Assembly: GCA_034422075.1 (NCBI GenBank)
Contig: DAOUJX010000012.1
Span: forward strand, 1-7,634
Direction of reading: 5' to 3'
Length of the DNA stretch: 7,634 bases
Origin: S34-282 sp034422075
Lineage (GTDB): Bacteria > Chloroflexota > Dehalococcoidia > Lucifugimonadales > Australimonadaceae
Within the stretch, counting starts at the first letter, position 1. Each line of letters starts with the position of its first letter. The notes under the pieces were generated by a model. That model had not been told where the DNA came from, ran no database searches, and worked only from the letters and a program-made list of their open reading frames with translations. A program made the translations under genes and the position numbers. Below are positions 1 through 6,212 of this stretch, in pieces.

Positions 1-156
1 GACGGTCGACTTGCCTGCGCCGTTAGGTCCCAGGAAGCCGTATATCTCGCCCGACGCGACCTGCAAATCGATACGATCGACGGCGCGCATCCGCCCGAAC
101 TCGCGGACGAGCCCGACAACGTCAACTGCTGCGCCATTGGAGGCGGTGGATGCCAC
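1..156 (-). CDS. ABC transporter ATP-binding protein, N-terminal fragment (cut by window edge)
   Basis: This is the first 52 codons of an ABC ATPase reading leftward off the window. The visible protein runs from a short polar leader (VASTASNGAAVD) into a REFGRMRAVDRIDL stretch. It then shows the segment GEIYGFLGPNGAGKSTV, a textbook Walker A (GPNGAGKS) preceded by the usual YGFLG strand. That wording is typical of the DrrA/CcmA/NatA-type ATPases that pair with a separate ABC-2 permease in drug, lipid or polysaccharide export; the substrate cannot be told from this piece. I chose GTG at 156 as start: an AGGGG ribosome-binding site (164-168) sits 7 nt upstream, the frame closes with a stop at 208-210, and an ATG at 90 would cut into the domain. 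It lies 100 bp downstream of cfa on the same strand, so co-transcription is possible but not shown. Q-loop, signature, Walker B and any partner permease are outside the window. Confidence 0.88.
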   Translation of the reverse strand, partial: MASTASNGAAVDVVGLVREFGRMRAVDRIDLQVASGEIYGFLGPNGAGKSTV

Positions 157-256
157 CCTCAGTCCCCTACGGTGTGGAGTACGGCCGTCCCGCAACGGGG
201 AGGCCTCTCACCCCTATCGTACAGCAGGCGAACCAATCGTGCGCGGGGCGTTTGTC

Positions 257-1390
257 CTAGCGCACGGTAGTGTAGCCGCCGGGAACGCCTCGCTTGGCGA
301 GTACGATCTGCCACAGTTGGATGTGGCGTGCGCGGAAGCCGCCGGCGCACGACAGCAAATAGTACTTCCACATCCGATAGAAGCGCTCGCCGTACTTCTC
401 CCGCAGCCTCTCCCAGTTCGAGTCGAACTTCTCGAACCAGGCCATCAGCGTCTTGTCGTAGTCGGCGCCGAAGTTGTGCCAGTCCTCGACGATGAAGCGA
501 TTGGCGATGGCCGTCCCTATCTGGTCCACGGACGGAAGGACGCCGTTGGGAAAGATGTACTTGTCAAGCCAGGGATCGATGCTGTTGGCGGGGCCTCTTG
601 CGCCGATCGTGTGGAGAAGGAACAGGCCACCGTCTCGCAGCGAGCGGTGGGCCACCGCGAAGTAGTCCTCGTAGTTCTTAGGGCCCACGTGCTCGAACAT
701 ACCCATCGAGACGACGTGGTCGTACTGGCCGGTGGTGTCGCGGTAGTCCTTGAGCTGCGGATGGACGGGCAGGTGTCCGTAGCGCTCGTGGATGTAGGCG
801 ACCTGCTCCTTGGAAACGGTAACGCCGTGCACCTCAGCGCCGTAGCGCTCGGCGGCGAAGCCCATGAAGGCGCCCCATCCGCAGCCAATATCGAGGACCG
901 ACTGGCCCTTCCGCAGCCCTATCTTGCGGCAGATGAGGTCAAGCTTGGCGTCCTGTGCGGCATCGAGGTCCGTCGCGTCCTTCCAATAGCCGCACGAGCC
1001 CGTAACGCGCGAGTCGAAGGTCGCCTCAAAGACATCGTTGCCGATGTCGTAGTGGACATCGGCGACGATGAAGGCGCGGCGCTTCGACTGACGGTTGGCC
1101 ATACGCGCCTGAAGGTGAAGCATGGCAAGCTTGAGGTTGCGCGGGATCCGCGCCTGTATCCCCGCGCCGATGGCCCGCGCGAACATCTCGTCTAGCTGCT
1201 CGCAATCCCACCACCCATCCATGTACGCCTCGCCAAAGCCGAGCGAGCCCTCGGCGAACACGCGGGCGTAGAGCCGTTCATCGTGAACCTGGACGTCCCA
1301 GGGATTCGGCCCGTTGATTTGGATGCCCGCCTCGCCGAGAAGCTTCTCCGCCACATCGGCGAAACGGTGGCGCTTTGTCGTAACTGCCAT
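257..1390 (-). CDS. cfa: Cyclopropane-fatty-acyl-phospholipid synthase
   Basis: The enzyme transfers a methylene group from S-adenosylmethionine to cis double bonds of membrane phospholipid acyl chains, giving cyclopropane fatty acids that stabilise membranes under acid, desiccation or stationary-phase stress. At 377 aa it matches the usual bacterial length (about 380). The N-terminal lipid-binding part covers roughly residues 1-105. The SAM-binding motif VLDIGCGWGAF is at 165-175. Known active-site and bicarbonate-site residues of the family are all present: C133 in GSCGYW, E233 and H234 in FEHVGPKNY, H260 in LLHTIG, Y311 in NFGADYDKT, and the conserved C348 in the C-terminal SCAGGFRARHIQLWQ block. 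It is therefore probably a true Cfa rather than a mycolic-acid-type or truncated relative. ATG at 1390 is the only sensible start; no clear Shine-Dalgarno precedes it. A GACAAT box lies 11 nt upstream, which might mean a very short leader. It follows the SMP-30 gene by 56 bp on the same strand. Confidence 0.95.
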   Translation of the reverse strand: MAVTTKRHRFADVAEKLLGEAGIQINGPNPWDVQVHDERLYARVFAEGSLGFGEAYMDGWWDCEQLDEMFARAIGAGIQARIPRNLKLAMLHLQARMANRQSKRRAFIVADVHYDIGNDVFEATFDSRVTGSCGYWKDATDLDAAQDAKLDLICRKIGLRKGQSVLDIGCGWGAFMGFAAERYGAEVHGVTVSKEQVAYIHERYGHLPVHPQLKDYRDTTGQYDHVVSMGMFEHVGPKNYEDYFAVAHRSLRDGGLFLLHTIGARGPANSIDPWLDKYIFPNGVLPSVDQIGTAIANRFIVEDWHNFGADYDKTLMAWFEKFDSNWERLREKYGERFYRMWKYYLLSCAGGFRARHIQLWQIVLAKRGVPGGYTTVR

Positions 1391-1415
1391 CGTCGCGCGC
1401 TATTGTCGCCAGACG

Positions 1416-1428
1416 GCCCCGTTGGGGC
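1416..1428 (-). terminator. Small GC-rich hairpin between SMP-30 gene and cfa
   Basis: A perfect 5-bp stem GCCCC/GGGGC with a 3-nt loop sits about 20 nt past the stop of the SMP-30-like gene and 25 nt before the cfa start. There is no T-run after it on either strand, so it is not a classical intrinsic terminator. It might weaken read-through, act in the cfa leader, or be chance in GC-rich DNA. Confidence 0.2.
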
Positions 1429-1446
1429 AATATCTAGCGGGCGGTG

Positions 1447-2319
1447 TTAGAGAAGGATGCGGCTCATGAACTCCGGCCGCCCCCCTACCCCGAGCTCCAT
1501 TGCAAACACCTTGCCTGCATCGGGCCCGTTGTCCTCCGAATCGTCCCAGGGCACGTTGGCCGAGGTGAAGTACGCAGTCGAATAGCCGTCCCCGCCAAAC
1601 GTGATGGAGGTCATTTTGCGTGCGCGGAACTCGATGCGCCGCTCCTCGGAGCCGTCGGGGGCGAAACGAATGACCGACCAGCCGTCCCAACGCGCACACC
1701 AAACGTGGTCCTCGGCATCGACCGTCATGCCGTCGGCGCGACCGGGGAATTCAGCGGTATCGGCGAAGGTGCGGCGGCCGGAGATCTCACCGCTCCGTCG
1801 GTCGTAGGCGAACGCGTCAATGCGGTCAACCCTCGTGTCGATGTAGTACATCGTCTTGAGGTCGGCAGTAAAGCCCATTCCGTTGGAGGTGCCGACACCC
1901 TCGACAACCCTGGTCAACGTCCCGTCGGTGTCCAGGCGGTAGAGGGACGCCGAATGGTCGGGAGAGGACATCGTGCCGCAGAACACCCGGCCCTCCGGGT
2001 CGGCAATGACGTCGTTGAAGCGGGTGTCCTCCTCTTCAGGCAGCGACTCGAAGATGGGGTGGAGGTGGCCGTCGCGAAGGACGGCGATTTGGCCGCGCGC
2101 CATGAACAGAAGCAGCGTCCCGTCGGCCTGCATGGTGAATCCGCCCACGATATCGCCAGAGAACACCGTCTCCAACTCGCCCGTCGCCGGGTCCCAGCGA
2201 TGCACCGCTTCCCCCAGGATGTCGGTCATGTAGAGTTTGCGCTCGGTGGGGTGCCATAAGGGCCCCTCGCCGAGTTTGAAGCCTGCGTCGACGATGACCT
2301 GCGGCTGCGGGCTAACCAT
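1447..2319 (-). CDS. SMP-30/gluconolactonase/LRE family lactonase (regucalcin-like)
   Basis: A six-bladed beta-propeller hydrolase of the SMP-30/gluconolactonase family, which opens sugar lactones such as gluconolactone with a bound divalent metal. The expected metal ligands are in place: E18 in KLGEGPLWHP, N146 in TSNGMGF and D196 in RADGMTVD, plus R100/N102 in TRFNDV near the substrate. The E18 number coincides with that of human SMP-30, which supports the start used here. Repeated blade-like segments (D.L.G.V.RWDP, DPEGRVFCGTM, LYRLDTDG, GMTVDAEDHVWCA) run through the 290 aa. I start at ATG 2319, not the in-frame ATG at 2361, because a strong GGAGGT lies 7 nt upstream of 2319 and the extra 14 residues have no counterpart in the family. 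No signal peptide is seen, so it is probably cytoplasmic. It is divergent from an HpaI-type aldolase, suggesting sugar-acid catabolism; actual substrate unknown. Confidence 0.9.
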   Translation of the reverse strand: MVSPQPQVIVDAGFKLGEGPLWHPTERKLYMTDILGEAVHRWDPATGELETVFSGDIVGGFTMQADGTLLLFMARGQIAVLRDGHLHPIFESLPEEEDTRFNDVIADPEGRVFCGTMSSPDHSASLYRLDTDGTLTRVVEGVGTSNGMGFTADLKTMYYIDTRVDRIDAFAYDRRSGEISGRRTFADTAEFPGRADGMTVDAEDHVWCARWDGWSVIRFAPDGSEERRIEFRARKMTSITFGGDGYSTAYFTSANVPWDDSEDNGPDAGKVFAMELGVGGRPEFMSRILL

Positions 2320-2326
2320 TGCGTGC

Positions 2327-2332
2327 ACCTCC
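2327..2332 (-). promoter_or_regulatory. Strong ribosome-binding site deciding the SMP-30 start
   Basis: GGAGGT on the minus strand, 7 nt before the ATG at 2319. It is the best Shine-Dalgarno match I saw in the window and argues against the longer reading from 2361, which would place this motif inside the coding region. Confidence 0.75.
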
Positions 2333-2344
2333 GCCGCCCAGTCT

Positions 2345-2380
2345 AGCGCAGGAGGCAGCATGACGTTGTCACCATGCGCT
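2345..2380. promoter_or_regulatory. Inverted repeats in divergent lactonase/aldolase gap (candidate operator)
   Basis: The 106-bp gap between the divergent genes holds TGAC-GTT-GTCA (2361-2371), GCATG/CATGC arms (2358-2362 and 2373-2377) and AGCGCA/TGCGCT arms (2345-2350 and 2375-2380), all roughly centred on 2362-2368. A weak minus-strand promoter, TTGACT (2393-2398) with CATGGT 16 nt downstream (2371-2376), would overlap these arms. A shared regulator controlling both genes is plausible. No regulator gene is next to them, so this rests on the sequence pattern only. Confidence 0.3.
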
Positions 2381-2425
2381 CGAGCCGTCTAAAGTCAAGG
2401 GCATCCTCTCCATAAGGCGCAGCGA

Positions 2426-3196
2426 ATGAAACGCCCGAACACACTCAAGCAACTCTTCCGCGACCGAAAGCCCGCGCTCGGCGGCTGGCTCACACAGCCC
2501 GGCGTCCTGAAGACGGAGGTCTTTGCCGCCGTCGGATTCGACTGGATAGTGGTCGACCTTCAGCACGGCGCGCTGACGCTCAGCGACGCAATGGAGGTGG
2601 TCAAGGTCATCGAGGACGCGGGGCCAACCGCGCTGGTGCGCGTGCCATGGAACGAGCCGAGCATCATCATGCGTGCGCTCGATGCAGGCGCCTCGGGCGT
2701 CGTTGTACCACTCGTCAACTCGCCGGAGGAGGCGCGCGCCGCAGTAGCGGCCACACGCTACCCGCCTCAAGGCAACCGTAGCAGCGGCCCATGGCGCGCA
2801 GGGCTGGACGGACAGACCAGCTACCAGGCGTGGGCCAACGACGAAGTCATCTGCATGGTGATGGTGGAAACGCGCGAGGCCGTGGAGCAGGTGGAGGAGA
2901 TTGCGGCAACCCCGGGCCTCGACGGCATCTATGTTGGCCCGAGCGACCTATCGCTCGCGTATGGGCTCATGCCGGCGCCCGACCAGAGCGATCCGGCTTG
3001 GGCGGCGGCCATCGAGCGCGTCGTGGGCGCGTGCGAGGCCAGTGGCATTGCTGCCGGTATCGCGGGCAACGCCAATGTTGCGGTCAAGCGCTTGGCGCAG
3101 GGCTTTCGTTTCCTGGAGGTGAGCCGGGATTCGACCGCGCTGCGGGAGGGCGCAGCGCAGCACCTCGCGCACGTGCGCGAAGCGACGCTGCCTTAG
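2426..3196 (+). CDS. HpcH/HpaI family aldolase (2-keto-3-deoxy-acid aldolase type)
   Basis: A class II, metal-dependent TIM-barrel aldolase of the HpcH/HpaI family, which reversibly cleaves 2-keto-3-deoxy (or 4-hydroxy-2-oxo) acids to pyruvate and an aldehyde. The 256-aa length fits. Visible signature residues: H47 in DWIVVDLQHG (catalytic base position), R72 in ALVRVPW (pyruvate binding), the YPPQGNRSSGP loop at 112-121, metal ligand E148 in MVMVETRE, and D174 in GIYVGPSDLSLAYG. Close relatives include HpcH (homoprotocatechuate pathway), GarL (ketodeoxyglucarate) and YfaU (ketodeoxyrhamnonate); the sequence alone does not choose among them. The loop lacks the GIRGVG form of HpcH, so I would not call it homoprotocatechuate-specific. 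Start at ATG 2426 is preceded by AAGG at 2414-2417, 8 nt upstream. It is the only plus-strand gene here, divergent from the SMP-30-like lactonase and convergent with the RRM gene 15 bp away. Confidence 0.92.
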   Translation: MKRPNTLKQLFRDRKPALGGWLTQPGVLKTEVFAAVGFDWIVVDLQHGALTLSDAMEVVKVIEDAGPTALVRVPWNEPSIIMRALDAGASGVVVPLVNSPEEARAAVAATRYPPQGNRSSGPWRAGLDGQTSYQAWANDEVICMVMVETREAVEQVEEIAATPGLDGIYVGPSDLSLAYGLMPAPDQSDPAWAAAIERVVGACEASGIAAGIAGNANVAVKRLAQGFRFLEVSRDSTALREGAAQHLAHVREATLP

Positions 3197-3211
3197 CCGT
3201 AAGCGGTCGCT
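3181..3211. terminator. Inverted repeat at convergent gene ends
   Basis: AGCGAC (3181-3186) pairs with GTCGCT (3206-3211), and inside it CTTA (3192-3195) pairs with TAAG (3200-3203). The repeat straddles the stop of the aldolase gene and reaches the stop of the RRM gene on the other strand. Its place between convergent genes fits a bidirectional terminator, but there is no T-run and the outer stem is imperfectly connected to the inner one. Confidence 0.25.
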
Positions 3212-3478
3212 CTACCAGCGGCGAGGCTGACGGGGCTCGCGGGGCCTGGCCTCATTCACCGTCACGGTGCGCCCACCAATATCGGTGCCGTTGAGGGCGG
3301 CGATGGCGGCGCGGGCCTCGTCATCGTTCGCCATCTCGACGAACCCGAAGCCGCGCGAGCGGCCGGTCTCGCGGTCAATGATGACGGTCGCCGAAGTGAC
3401 CTCGCCATGCGGGATGAAGGCGTTCTCCAATTCCCCGTCGGTCATGCTGTACGGAAGGTTCCCAACGTAGATGTTCAC
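3212..3478 (-). CDS. Single-RRM RNA-binding protein (Rbp type)
   Basis: An 88-aa protein made of one RNA-recognition motif. RNP2 is IYVGNLPY at residues 3-10 and RNP1 is RGFGFVEM at 42-49, with the aromatic residues Y4, F44 and F46 that stack on RNA bases. The beta-alpha-beta-beta-alpha-beta order is complete, ending in VTVNEARPR and a short basic tail (EPRQPRRW). Bacterial single-RRM proteins are known in cyanobacteria and several other phyla; many are cold- or stress-induced and bind mRNA. Unlike many cyanobacterial and plant forms there is no glycine-rich C-terminal extension. The start is GTG at 3478, with TAGGAG (3485-3490) 6 nt upstream. The 137-bp gap to the upstream mscS gene holds a palindrome and an A/G-rich leader next to the start, so it probably has its own promoter. 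RNA targets cannot be inferred. Confidence 0.93.
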   Translation of the reverse strand: MNIYVGNLPYSMTDGELENAFIPHGEVTSATVIIDRETGRSRGFGFVEMANDDEARAAIAALNGTDIGGRTVTVNEARPREPRQPRRW

Positions 3479-3484
3479 GCAGCG

Positions 3485-3490
3485 CTCCTA
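3485..3490 (-). promoter_or_regulatory. Ribosome-binding site for RRM gene (supports GTG start)
   Basis: TAGGAG on the minus strand, 6 nt before the GTG at 3478. It supports the non-ATG start, which also places RNP2 at the usual distance from the N-terminus. Confidence 0.65.
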
Positions 3491-3570
3491 CTGTTCTTGC
3501 TCTCTTCGTCTGCCAAGCGCCGCATGGAACCAACGCGCCAACGGTGACCAGGCATCCATTCCGAGCCGTC

Positions 3571-3600
3571 GCAAGTGTGCCACTAGTGGGGGGCAAGTGC
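3571..3600. promoter_or_regulatory. 10-bp palindrome flanked by GCAAGTG direct repeats (candidate operator)
   Basis: CCACTAGTGG (3580-3589) is a perfect 10-bp palindrome. It sits between two copies of GCAAGTG (3571-3577 and 3593-3599), 22 bp apart start to start, about two helical turns. The site lies about 95-120 bp upstream of the RRM start and just past the mscS stop. A weak TTGCAC / CACACT pair with 17-nt spacing on the minus strand would place the palindrome in the promoter spacer. A loopless palindrome suits a dimeric protein better than an RNA hairpin. Confidence 0.3.
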
Positions 3601-3615
3601 AACTGCCGCTTACGG

Positions 3616-4728
3616 TTAGGCCTGTCGCAATTCCTCACCATTTCCGCCGATTGGCGGGAACGGCCCGTTCGCCGGGCCGAATACGACCTTCCTCACTGGG
3701 TAGTTGATTTCGATGCCTTCGGCCTTGAATCGGGCGTGGATCCGCTTGACCACCTCGTTCGTGACGACGAACGAGCCGATGCGGTCTTTGGCCTGCAGGA
3801 ACACCCAGAAGGAGATATTCGAGTCGCCGAAGCTGTCGAAGCCGAACCACGGATCCATGGACTTGACTGCATCATCATTCTCCGCAATGACGGCCCGCGC
3901 CTCTTCCAAGACCACGCGCTCCACCTCCTCGAGCTCACTGTCGTAGCTGACGCCGCCACTGACCAGAACGTTCAAAGGTGGGTCTGGGCCCTGGTAGTTG
4001 GTGATCATGGTGTCAGCCATGAGCGCGTTGGGGATGATGACCAGCGTATTCCACCAGGTCCGTATCTTGGTCGTGCGCCATCCAACCTCGATGACGTATC
4101 CAGCCGGGCCGCCCTGCAGCTCGATGTAGTCGCCCGGCTTGATGGCGTGGTCAGACATCACGTAGGTGCCCGCGAAGAAGTTGGAGAGTGTCGGTTGAAG
4201 CGCCAGCGCTACCGCAAGGCCCGTAATGCCCAAACCGCCGAGCAGGACGCTGACCGATTGGCCGAACGTGTCGAGTATGAGCAGCAGCGCAATGCCGTAG
4301 ACAATCACGCTGAGGATGCGGCGCATGATGGGCATCACCTGCTCGTCGAGCGACGTCGCGGTTCTGGGCGCGACCATGACGGTGTACCAATCGATGAGCT
4401 GCCGGCCGACCGCAGAAGCGGCGAACGCGACGACCAGGATGGCGGCAACGCGGAAGGCCCGCTGGGCCTCTGCTGCGTAGGGGTCGATCTGACTGACGAA
4501 CTGCGTGCCGATGAAGGCGCCAAGCAGGGCGATGAACACCAGCACTGGCCTACGGACGGAGAGGATGAGGGTCCCGCCGACGCCGCCAGGGGTGCGGGCG
4601 GCCACTCTCTTGGCAACGACGCGCATCGCGTATGAAGCCGCCGCTCCAACGATGAGCGACAGGACGAAAGCGACTACGGCGACGGCAGGGCCGTAGTAGT
4701 CGCTATCTCGAAACGACTCCCACCACAT
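3616..4728 (-). CDS. MscS-family mechanosensitive ion channel
   Basis: A 370-aa membrane channel that opens under membrane tension and releases solutes during hypo-osmotic shock. Four hydrophobic segments are visible at about 13-37, 55-77, 92-118 and 136-153. They are followed by the pore-lining helix at about 155-180, with the Gly/Ala-rich GGLGITGLAVALALQPTLSN pattern that corresponds to TM3 of E. coli MscS. Next is the cytoplasmic beta domain (FFAGTYVMSDHAIKPGDYIE, then VGWRTTKIRTW and the IIPN motif at 231-234), then the alpha/beta vestibule to the C-terminus. It has more N-terminal helix than E. coli MscS (286 aa, three TMs), closer to the YbdG/medium-size members. The paralogue type cannot be fixed. 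ATG at 4728 has no Shine-Dalgarno, but a TACTAT box ends 7 nt before it, suggesting a leaderless transcript. It is 85 bp downstream of the MFS gene, same strand. Confidence 0.93.
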   Translation of the reverse strand: MWWESFRDSDYYGPAVAVVAFVLSLIVGAAASYAMRVVAKRVAARTPGGVGGTLILSVRRPVLVFIALLGAFIGTQFVSQIDPYAAEAQRAFRVAAILVVAFAASAVGRQLIDWYTVMVAPRTATSLDEQVMPIMRRILSVIVYGIALLLILDTFGQSVSVLLGGLGITGLAVALALQPTLSNFFAGTYVMSDHAIKPGDYIELQGGPAGYVIEVGWRTTKIRTWWNTLVIIPNALMADTMITNYQGPDPPLNVLVSGGVSYDSELEEVERVVLEEARAVIAENDDAVKSMDPWFGFDSFGDSNISFWVFLQAKDRIGSFVVTNEVVKRIHARFKAEGIEINYPVRKVVFGPANGPFPPIGGNGEELRQA

Positions 4729-4735
4729 AGCGGGG

Positions 4736-4741
4736 ATAGTA
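4736..4741 (-). promoter_or_regulatory. -10-like box immediately before mscS (possible leaderless start)
   Basis: TACTAT on the minus strand (4 of 6, or 5 of 6 if the TAnnnT core is weighted) ends 7 nt before the ATG at 4728, so transcription would begin at or next to the A of the start codon. No ribosome-binding site is present. The -35 region (TGCACT, 17 nt upstream) matches poorly. Confidence 0.35.
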
Positions 4742-4763
4742 GCGCATCAATACCGATGAGTGC

Positions 4764-4791
4764 AGCGGGTGAGGCCGCAGTCTACCCCGCT
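4764..4791 (-). terminator. Inverted repeat between MFS gene and mscS
   Basis: AGCGGG (4764-4769) and CCCGCT (4786-4791) form a 6-bp stem around a 16-nt loop, 23 nt past the MFS stop on the minus strand. No T-run follows. It could separate the MFS transcript from mscS, consistent with a separate mscS promoter just downstream, but the evidence is weak. Confidence 0.2.
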
Positions 4792-4813
4792 CCCGTGAGC
4801 GAACATGGCGGGC

Positions 4814-6163
4814 CTAGTCGGCCGCAAGGGCTGGGCGTGGGCGCATTGCGCTCCGCACGACGGCAAGCAGCAACAGCGTCAGGACGAATAGCAGCACGGA
4901 GCTGAGGCCGAGCGAGAAGTTGATACCGATGGCCGCGCCGATGAACCCGACCGTGAATCCGCTGCCCAATCTCAGGCCGTTGAGCGACATGGCAAAGACG
5001 CCGATGGTGCGTCCGCGCTCTGCGGCAGGTGCCTCCAGCTGGACAATGGTCTGCGCCATGGACGTGAAGCTGATTTGGAAGATGCCGGCGATGAACAGGG
5101 CGGCCAGCGCGACGCCAAAGTGGGGCGCCGCCGCGAACGAGAGCATCGTGAGCGCCCAGACGCAGGCCAGAGCTATCGCCGTGCGGGGCCTCGGTTGGAA
5201 CGCGGCAACGCTCTCCATCGCCAAACCTCCCAGGACCGCACCCGCGGCGCTCGCGGCCAGCAGCGTCGCATAGAGGAAGCCCTCGTCGGTTGGCAGGAAT
5301 TGCAGGGCGAACTCCGGCATGTGCGCCTGGTAGGCATTGCCAATGAAGAAGGACGACATGCCGCCAAGCGCAATCATCGACAGAATCACGCGGTTCCTCG
5401 AGGCAACGCGGATCGCATCGATGTAGGAGCCCAGTCCCAGGCGCACCGGAGGGCGGGATGTCGTGCCCCGGTGCAGGTGCCCGGTGTATGGAACCCGCAA
5501 GCACCAGACGATCATCGGCACATAGATGAGCGCGTTGACGAAGATGCCGAGGGCAGGGCCCAGGTAGATGAGGAGGGCGCTGCCCACGACGGGGCCAAGG
5601 AAGATGCCCAGCTGCGTCGACGTGGAGGTGATGCGGACTCCGCTCTGCAGCTGGTTTGGGCCGACGATGTCGTGGATCATCAGCTGCCGCGCCGGCTGAA
5701 AGAACGTCCCGGCGAGGCCGTGGATGGTCAGCAGGACGACGGCATGCCACATCTGAAGGCTATCGGTCCAGAAGAGCATGCCCCACGCGATCGAGACACT
5801 CATGAAGAGCACCATCGAGAAGATGGTCAGCTTGCGGTTGTCGAAACGATCGGAGAGGGCGCCGGCGTAGACGGAGAAGAAGAGGACGGGCGCCCAATGG
5901 CTGATGACTGCATAGCCGGCGAGCACCTGCGAGTTGAACAACTCAAACAGCACCCAGTACGAGATGACGTGTTCGATGTTGTCGGCCATCATCCAGAGGG
6001 TGCCCGCACCGGTGAAGGTGCGAAAGTCGCGGTTGCGGAGCGCCGCGAACGAGACGCGGCTCTGCTCCGCATGCGCCTCAGCAGACGGGGTGTGGGCAGA
6101 GGAGCTAGTCGGGTCGCACGACGCGCACATGGCCGCATTGTCGCGGAGCGGCGCAGCGCACAC
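4814..6163 (-). CDS. MFS transporter, probable efflux permease (EntS/MFS_3-like)
   Basis: A 449-aa polytopic membrane protein of the major facilitator superfamily. Hydrophobic segments fill residues about 50-225 and 255-440, consistent with 12 helices in two halves. The loop between helices 2 and 3 reads GALSDRFDNRK (101-111), a good match to MFS motif A. The central loop is about 226-250. The opening FxALRNRDFRTFTGAGTLWMMADN and the segment GLAGTFFQPARQLMIHDIVGPNQLQSG resemble the MFS_3 group that includes the enterobactin exporter EntS and many putative drug exporters; substrate unknown. The start is GTG at 6163 with GAGGG 5 nt upstream (6169-6173); the internal ATG at 6130 lacks such a site. 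The first 35 residues are a hydrophilic Ser/Ala/His extension with three Cys (C2, C13, C16). The gene follows phoU by 99 bp on the same strand, with a repeat in the gap, so membership in the pst operon is uncertain. Confidence 0.9.
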   Translation of the reverse strand: MCAAPLRDNAAMCASCDPTSSSAHTPSAEAHAEQSRVSFAALRNRDFRTFTGAGTLWMMADNIEHVISYWVLFELFNSQVLAGYAVISHWAPVLFFSVYAGALSDRFDNRKLTIFSMVLFMSVSIAWGMLFWTDSLQMWHAVVLLTIHGLAGTFFQPARQLMIHDIVGPNQLQSGVRITSTSTQLGIFLGPVVGSALLIYLGPALGIFVNALIYVPMIVWCLRVPYTGHLHRGTTSRPPVRLGLGSYIDAIRVASRNRVILSMIALGGMSSFFIGNAYQAHMPEFALQFLPTDEGFLYATLLAASAAGAVLGGLAMESVAAFQPRPRTAIALACVWALTMLSFAAAPHFGVALAALFIAGIFQISFTSMAQTIVQLEAPAAERGRTIGVFAMSLNGLRLGSGFTVGFIGAAIGINFSLGLSSVLLFVLTLLLLAVVRSAMRPRPALAAD

Positions 6164-6212
6164 AAGCGCCCTCGCCCGCCCCGAGCTCTACCATGTCACG
6201 GGGCGCTCCCCT

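Noticed and set aside
189..199. Small hairpin CCCG-CAA-CGGG between cfa and the ABC gene as a terminator
   Set aside because: Only a 4-bp stem and no T-run; expected by chance in GC-rich DNA.
11..1195. 394-codon plus-strand reading frame opposite cfa
   Set aside because: Antisense shadow of a gene whose catalytic residues are all conserved; no domain or ribosome-binding site, and composition is that of a mirror frame.
1444..2259. 271-codon plus-strand reading frame opposite the SMP-30 gene
   Set aside because: Mirror frame of a recognised propeller protein; no independent support.
2791..3294. 167-codon plus-strand frame overlapping the aldolase and RRM genes
   Set aside because: Arg/Gly-rich out-of-frame reading that crosses two real genes on opposite strands; no domain.
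3544..4635. 363-codon plus-strand reading frame opposite mscS
   Set aside because: Acidic/Arg-rich low-complexity translation, antisense to a full-length MscS; no family resemblance.
6200..6211. GGGG/CCCC hairpin between phoU and the MFS gene as terminator
   Set aside because: A 4-bp stem with no T-run, and the low-complexity G/C makes chance pairing likely.
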